A DNA stretch of 64,000 nt from positions 1-64,000 of the forward strand of contig JAGYXB010000286.1 in the NCBI GenBank assembly GCA_022495005.1. Direction: 5' to 3'. Made by a program: the position numbers and the translations under genes. Position 1 is the stretch's first letter; every line of letters starts with the position of its first letter. Below are positions 58,351 through 64,000 of the stretch, one piece after another. The DNA comes from Rhyacophila brunnea. Lineage: Eukaryota; Arthropoda; Insecta; Trichoptera; Rhyacophilidae. The notes under the pieces were generated by a model. The model had not been told where the DNA came from and ran no database searches. It worked only from the letters and a program-made list of their open reading frames with translations.

Positions 58351-58490
58351 GCCTTCGTAGTTCAGTGCGAAAGGTACTGGCCGTTCATCCGGGGGCTCTG
58401 GGTTAGACCCGGTGAGATTACAATATATTATTGTGATTTTCAAAGCCTGGGTGTTTGATTGTTTCACTTATATTAACTACTCCTACTAGT
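58351..58490 (+). mobile_element. SINE-A related, diverged copy
   Basis: GCCTTCGTAGTTCAGTGCGA is followed by GGCTCTGGGTTAGACCCGGT in place of a B box, then the family tail TTTCAAAGCCTGGGTGTTTG. The head differs enough to be a subfamily. It lies about 50 bp upstream of the mariner. Confidence 0.6.
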
Positions 58491-58539
58491 ACATTACTAT
58501 GGTTGCGCGTCAAGACATGCTGTTTGATCAATAATAATA

Positions 58540-59836
58540 CGAGGGTGGGTCAATAAGTCCTTAGAAAAGCCAACAGGTGGCGCGAATAGTACTGTAAGCG
58601 GTTTGTTTTCATGCAGCGGCACTACCGATTCAGTATGCTGCGAAGTTTCAATCAGATTGGTCGGGTTGTTGTGTGTTTCTCGTACATTTAAAAAAAAAAT
58701 TTGCTTGTGGAAAATGGAAAAATGGAAAATGGAGAAAATTGAGTTTAGAGCTGTTATTAAGCATTTTAATATAAAAGGGTTAACAGCAAAGGAAATAAAA
58801 AATGAGTTGGATTTAGTTCACGGCATATCTGCTCCTTCACTTGCAACTATTTATAACTGGTTAAATGAATTTAAACGTGGTCGTACATCAACAAAGGATG
58901 AACCACGCTCGGGACGTCCTGTAGAGGTGACTACACCAGAAATGATCAATAAAATCCACGATATGGTGTTAATTGACCGAAGATTAAAGTTGAGTGAGAT
59001 AATTGAGGTTACAGGGATCTCAAAGGTAGCGTCATTTCTATTTTACATGACAAATTGGGCATGAAAAATATTTCTGCAAGATGGGTGCCGCGTTTGCTCA
59101 CAGTCGACAATAAACGCAATAGGGTGGTGGCCTCTAAAGCCCTGTTGTCGCTCATGCAACGCAATCCAGATGAATTTTTTCGTCGCTTTGTGACTGTAGA
59201 TGAAACATGGATACACCACTATACTCCCGAGACAAAAGAACAGTCAAAGCAGTGGATTGCGAAGACAAACCATGTCCAAAGAAGGCGAAACCGTAAAATC
59301 AGCTGGTAAGGTTATGGCTACTGTATTTTGGGATGCACGTGAAATTATTTTCGTTGACTATTTGGAAAAAGGAAAAACAATAACAGGGGATTATTATGCA
59401 TCTTTATTGGACCAGCTAAAAACAAAATTGAAGAAAAACGGCCTCATTTAGACAGGAAAAAAATCCTCTTTCATCAGGACAATGCCCGTGTTCACACATG
59501 TTTACGATCAATGGCTAAAATTGAAGAATTGAAGTTCGAATTGGTCGACCACCCACCGTATTCGCCAGATTTAGCCCCCAGTGACTTTTTCCTTTTCAAA
59601 CTTAAAAAAATGGCTAAGTGGACAACGTTTTTTTTCAAATGAAGAAGTCATCGATCGGACAAATGCTTATTTTGAGGACCTTCAGAAAACTTATTTTTCT
59701 GACGGTTTAAAAAAAATTGAGAAACATCTAACCAAGTGTATTGAGCTCCAAAGAGATTATGTTGAGAAATAAAAAAAAATACAAAAATAAAAACTGTTTT
59801 AATGCTTTTTTCTAAGGAATTATTGACCCACCCTCG
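58540..59836 (+). mobile_element. Mariner transposon (1297 bp), intact ends
   Basis: Terminal inverted repeats CGAGGGTGGGTCAATAAGTC and its near inverse (ATTATTGACCCACCCTCG) are flanked by TA on both sides (58538-58539 and 59837-59838). The length is normal for mariner. The encoded transposase is broken by several frameshifts, so the element could move only if an active relative supplied the enzyme. Confidence 0.9.
58714..59772 (+). pseudogene. Mariner transposase, frameshifted
   Basis: The frame from ATG 58714 (MEKWKMEKIEFRAVIKHF) carries the N-terminal helix-turn-helix pair, with LATIYNWLNEFKRGRTS and the RSGRP linker. A shift near 59028 precedes KNISARWVPRLL and VDETW (first catalytic Asp, codon 59199-59201). 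A shift near 59260 precedes KVMATVFWD. Another near 59445 precedes LFHQDNARVH (second Asp, 59478-59480) and YSPDLAPSDFF (third Asp, 59583-59585). Between the second and third Asp there are 34 residues, the D,D34D mark of mariner. A final shift near 59605 leads to the normal end DYVEK. All three Asp codons survive, but the frame is broken about four times. Confidence 0.85.
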
Positions 59837-59849
59837 TATCATAATAATT

Positions 59850-60030
59850 ACAAGATAAAAAAAACTTTTTATATACAACGTTTTTAAATTTTCTGTTGAA
59901 TCATATAAACTTGACTTGACTAGCTTAAACGATCAAAAAAATTTGTACTTGATAGAAATAATACTGAAATGTCATATTGATTTCAATAGTAACGCACGTA
60001 TATATTAATAATTTAGTTGCTAGGACCCCA
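59850..60030 (-). repeat. ACCACGTTTTT MITE, partial reversed copy
   Basis: ACAAGATAAAAAAAACTTTTT, AACGTTTTTAAATTTTCTG and TAACGCACGTATATATTAAT match the MITE family; the copy is cut off by the palindrome at 60043. Confidence 0.6.
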
Positions 60031-60039
60031 GACTAACAA

Positions 60040-60195
60040 ACTGACAAACTATAAGTAGGGAGTAAAATGATATTGACGCGCGTGTTTGAACATGTACCAT
60101 TTAAAAAAAAATAAAAAAAAATTCGGTTAGGTACATGTTCAAACACGCGCGTTAACATAATTTTACTCCCTACTTTAATTATAGTTTGTCAATTT
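60040..60195. repeat. Near-perfect palindrome, arms about 65 bp
   Basis: The left arm (about 60040-60107) and right arm (about 60128-60192) are inverted copies built on TAGGGAGTAAAATGATATTG, ACGCGCGTGTTTGAACATGT and ACC. An A-rich spacer of about 25 bp separates them. The right arm is the start of dispersed repeat X, so the left arm is an inverted duplicate of that start. Confidence 0.8.
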
Positions 60196-60800
60196 ATGGC
60201 TACGGCCGTATGTTGTAACTTAACCACTGGGGAATGACAAAAGAAATGGCGTATTTCAAAAAAACACTACCTTATTCTTAGGTCAATAATTATTATAAAA
60301 CAATCATTATTCATAAGATGTTTATCACACTTGAATGTTCAAAGACATAGCTTATAAAAAGTATCTTTAGAATCATCTTCAAATGTGTTAATCTTGCCGA
60401 TTTTTTGAATAATAAAATGCCTAATTCTTGTCAAATTTGGGATCACAGAGATTATCAATATAATTTTTTATCGTGAATATTTTACAAAAATTATCTCGTC
60501 ATGAATTATACTAATGGTTTTATAAATGCGTTTTAAAATTAATAAATGTAAAAAATCTTAACACCACTGCACAGTTATGTACCGAAATATGACTATATTC
60601 TAAAACATTAGAGCGAGAGGTTTAAAAGAATACTATTTTATGTAACAAAAATACTTCATGCTGTCATCAAATGTTTAAAATAACTATAAAGGATAATAAG
60701 GCTTCAAAATTATATAAATATATTATCTACAACGTTTAAGGAGTGTCCAGGATCATGGTTTGAAAATACAATAAAAACTCAATTTTGACCTTCGACGAGC
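60130..60800 (+). repeat. Dispersed repeat X, copy 2
   Basis: High-identity copy of the block at 12925-13640, starting at the AAACACGCGCGTTAACAT motif and ending near TTCGACGAGCATGT. No coding sequence seen. Confidence 0.75.
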
Positions 60801-60854
60801 ATGTCCCCCCTTAAGTATAAGATATTATTATTTGAACTGGCGTTTACATGGTAG

Positions 60855-61105
60855 AACTACATTATAATTGCTTTGAGACAAATTTATTTTTGTTAATTCT
60901 ACTTTAATTGAGTTATTTACGTTGACAGCGGTTTCGTTCTTTAAAACCATCTTCGGAACGATCGATTACAGCTTCTAACTTTACTAGTTGTTACATTCGA
61001 CCGTTCCGAAGGTCGGTTTATAGCCCGAAACATTTGTCAATGTAAATGACTAAATTAAAGTAGAAATAACAAAAATAAGTTCATTTTTTCCATTCCACCA
61101 TCTTT
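60855..61105. repeat. Long hairpin (fold-back MITE), about 250 bp
   Basis: The left arm contains TTTTTGTTAATTCTACTTTA, AGTTATTTACGTTGACA and CATCTTCGGAACG. The right arm contains their inverses (CGTTCCGAAGGTCGG, TGTCAATGTAAATGACT, TAAAGTAGAAATAACAAAAA). Arms are about 110 bp with a loop of about 25 bp. No coding sequence. Confidence 0.7.
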
Positions 61106-61429
61106 ATTCAATTATAATTCGAGGGCTTAGTGTCAAACAACACTATCTACAAAAGTGCAACTTTACAGGAGAGCCAAAAATCGTTATTTTAGATTCTTGT
61201 AACTCAACAAGGGAAATGTTTATTTAAAACCTAATGTTAATATTTTATAATTTATTGTGTATTGTACATTTATCTTGCTTATGATGATGTTAAAATTTAT
61301 AAGGATAGTTTTTAAAAAATATGAAAACAAGGGTAACTTATGTAATTAGCGTTAAACTTTACTGACGATTTAATAAGAAATTAGAAAAGATTGACATAAC
61401 GTTGTTTGACTATCATGTAGCCGTAAATG

Positions 61430-61492
61430 TAAAATAACGTTATCTAAAAAAAAAAAAAACACTTTTTTTGTAGATAACGTTGTCTGACTTTA
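61430..61492. repeat. Short hairpin AATAACGTTATCTA
   Basis: AATAACGTTATCTA and TAGATAACGTTGTC flank an A-run and a T-run (61446-61470). It may be the centre of an old inverted-repeat element. Confidence 0.5.
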
Positions 61493-61499
61493 AGCACTC

Positions 61500-62465
61500 G
61501 AATTGCACCGATGCTTAATTGGTAAAGCATCTTAACAGAAATCCAGTGCATTCAAGTGGTTCAAGTGGAAATATTTATTCTAATAATATGTATTCATTCA
61601 TTAATTAATTACGAATGCTACATTGTTAAGTCTTCATTGAATAAAAATTAGTAATTTTAATAATAATTGGGGTTAATTATTTTACTTTTTTATGCGTAAA
61701 CCACATAATGTATTTGGATATCTACTGAACTCCATAAAAACAAATAAGTAAAATCAGGCGTTTTATTCGTGATGATGAACATTGAGTAATTCATTCGGAT
61801 GGATTCACACATTCTTATTTATTACACCTGTGTTAAGTACCTTATTACTGCGCGCTAAAATTTTACAAAAAACTATATTATCTATCACTCATCAGTGATT
61901 ATCAGTATTATCAGTTATTACTACATCCGGCGATGAGTTATTTCCTTTAAAATAAAGCAAACTTAAATTGTTAACACGCAAGTTTTAAAACCCGCTTTGT
62001 AAACATTGCGTCATTTTCTATTGGCCAAGAGTATTTCGACTTTATGTACTTTTAATTATTTAGGTATTTTTGAATATTTACTTCCGTTATCTGTAATCTA
62101 TCAGACGGATCAATGATGAATCTAACTGATTATAAAATATTTTTTTGCAATACCGCTCAGATATGACGTTAATATTTTGGTTAGGTATGTTTAAAACCGT
62201 AAAATCAACTTTCGACTACCCCGAACTGTCATGTATGGTTCCAGTTTCACGTCCCTACTAAACAGACACAAAATTTTCATATTGATTTTTATAATGCCAA
62301 CTTTTTATTCTTCACTGCCTAGGATTCATTCTATTTTGAATGGCTCTTCTATTGACATGCTCAATACTTCTGTTCAGCCAATCTAGCACCGCATACCTAT
62401 AATGAATTTGTTGCATTGTTTTCACAATTTGAGAAGGTGCTTTTATGTTTTTTTATTTTGTCTTT
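61500..62465. other. AT-rich stretch without a gene
   Basis: A weak tRNA-like fragment at about 61506-61570 (GATGCTTAATTGGTAAAGC, then AGTGGTTCAAGTGG). Otherwise nothing supported. Confidence 0.35.
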
Positions 62466-62975
62466 TTGAAGTTATACTTCTTTCGGCGCGTTTGGGAAAT
62501 CAGATCAGGGTGTATTTTTGGCGTGTGACATGTAACACATAATTTATTTTTTCAGACGAAAAAAAACGCCGTCGATTGGATTCGAACCACCGATTGTTCG
62601 GTTATCAGCCGAGCAGACTATCTTTACGCCACAGTATGATACTGCAATCGTGACGATTATACAGTATAATATTATAGTTTTGAATTGTTCCGTTGCCTAG
62701 GCAGCGAATTTATTATTGTCGGCCATTTGCAATTCCTTACGTAAACAAATTATTAAACGTCAGAGTGACAGTTGGTACTTTAAAAATAAAAACAATGAGA
62801 CACCATTATATAATTTAGTAATATAAGTTAAAGTGTATAGAAATAAACTAACGGCGTTCCAATAAGCGGTATTTTTTCTTGAGTATGTAATCTAGTTTAT
62901 CACAAGTTTCGTTTTTGTTTTGTTACGCCAAATAAGTATCTCCTAACGCGCGTACAAGTACACGCACCGATTTTT
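62466..62975 (-). mobile_element. MITE with tRNA-Ile-like promoter, copy 3
   Basis: Reversed copy of 48115-48617 with both ends preserved (GAAGTTATACTTCTTTCGGC here, CGCACCGATTTTTTT at the other side). The tRNA module (minus strand, about 62575-62640) has a perfect B box GGTTCGAATCC and a well-paired anticodon arm around CTGATAA. The module is better preserved than in copy 1. Confidence 0.7.
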
Positions 62976-63166
62976 TTAATTTAAGTTTTAACGATAAATT
63001 GTATTTGTTTGTTATTTTATAAACTGTATCTAATTGTAATATTTTATTAATTAGGTACTTATTATTCTAGGTGCTCTATTTCACTATTGTATTAAATATT
63101 CTTTTATATAATGTGCATGGACCGTTTACACATAAATAAATAAATAAGTATATACCTACTTACATT

Positions 63167-63868
63167 TAGGGAATCCAATCCCGAGCCAAAATTCTGATCC
63201 CGGGACTGGTCCCGGGATTGGCATTTTTTCCATTGTTAATATAAAAATTTTATATTTACAAATAACATTGATAAAATCGGTCAAAAATAAATCTAGTATA
63301 ATTTATACTATTTAAGACATTTATTGTTAATATTGTATACGTTCAATCTTGGAAATACACAAGTTTAATGGAGTAAATAATATTGTAATATAAATAATAA
63401 TGTGCATTTAATAATCTGATAGTAAAGACTTAATGAATGGATTAGCGAGATTTAAAATAGTAAAGCAAATAATCATGGCGTACTGATGGCCTTTCCGCTT
63501 CATAAATCTAATTAGTCAGCCAAATATGAAATTGCCGTAAAACGTATGATATCATGGTGGAATTACTTTGTTAAAAGTGCGAAGCATTGTTTTTTTCCAA
63601 TCTTTCCATTTTTAATAATTAATGTGAAAAAATAAAATGAATCAGCAACCGACACATGGGTATAAATCAAACTTCATTCAAACTCAGTTTATTTCCAATG
63701 TAGTTATTTTTTATTAAAAGTATTTTTTCTGTTATATTTTCGCTTTTATTTTATTTTCCATAAAAATTGATAAAAAAAAATCAATCCCGAAATCCCGGGA
63801 TTATGTTTATCAATCCCGGGATTCACAGGTATCGAAAATAGCTCGGGATCCCGGGATTGGTATCCCTA
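63167..63868. mobile_element. hAT element (702 bp), TIR TAGGGATACCAATCCCGG
   Basis: The left end TAGGGAATCCAATCCCG and the right end CGGGATTGGTATCCCTA are inverted copies, and a perfect 8-bp duplication CTTACATT flanks them (63159-63166 and 63869-63876). Subterminal DNA is full of ATCCCGGGAT palindromes. On the plus strand near 63555-63600 the translation WWNYFVKSAKHC resembles the start of a BED finger. The remainder of the transposase is absent. Confidence 0.85.
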
Positions 63869-64000
63869 CTTACATTCATGTAAGTAAACATCAAATTAAC
63901 ACATTTAAGGTAAACGTGCATTGTCTTTTGTAGTTATTATGTTATTTATGTTTGTAATGTTTTCCTTATTTGTGTGATACGTGATAATGTTAGCAACAGT

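Noticed and set aside
1..64000. CRISPR arrays, LTR retrotransposons, viral insertions, rRNA
   Set aside because: I looked for regularly spaced short repeats, paired long direct repeats with primer-binding sites, viral-type polyproteins and rRNA cores, and saw none that held up.

Overview
The window looks like non-coding, repeat-filled nuclear DNA from an insect, most likely an aphid. The sequence is AT-rich by eye and is saturated with short motifs of the GTAGGTACCTA kind. Apart from one candidate host exon, the recognisable protein-coding sequence is transposon-derived (two open stretches, at 37.86-38.2 kb and 56.9-57.5 kb, stay unassigned). There are no bacterial-type operons, no CRISPR array and no rRNA. 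The species call is inference; the insect-type transposon content is seen directly.

Host gene: the only good candidate is one 90-nt GC-rich exon at 8020-8109 (+). It has a 3' splice site before it and a GTGAGT donor after it, so much of the window may be intron of a large plus-strand gene.

Layout. 0-8 kb is a pile of DNA transposons that make 8-bp target duplications (hAT type). It includes a fold-back element split by a hAT at 1018-1802, and a hAT at 5748-7720 that carries two younger hATs; one of these (6290-7521) keeps only a BED zinc-finger fragment. 8-15 kb has decayed hAT pieces, a clean hAT at 12084-12604, and a Helitron at 12642-13888 whose body was invaded by another element that itself carries a further repeat. 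15-16.1 kb has the tail of a pogo/Tigger-like transposase. 18-19.3 kb has a R1-clade LINE endonuclease relic cut by a MITE. 21-37 kb is mostly MITEs, two tRNA-derived SINE families, and LINE and hAT tails.

38.5-46.5 kb is the most interesting part. It holds an intact 268-codon LINE ORF1-only element with a (TTTGA)n tail, and a nearly full-length RTE-like LINE (41946-45344) whose 5' half is inverted. A 12-bp target duplication flanks the LINE, so it is a textbook twin-priming product that landed inside a MITE. 46-51.5 kb has MITEs with clear terminal repeats, including a family that carries a tRNA-Ile-like pol III promoter. 52.9-54.2 kb is a decayed R1-type LINE. 58540-59836 is a 1.3-kb mariner with intact ends and a frameshifted transposase. 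59.8-64 kb has fold-back repeats, another tRNA-like MITE and a hAT at 63167-63868 with a perfect CTTACATT duplication.

All mobile elements here look dead or non-autonomous. The nesting order, read from target duplications, gives relative ages.
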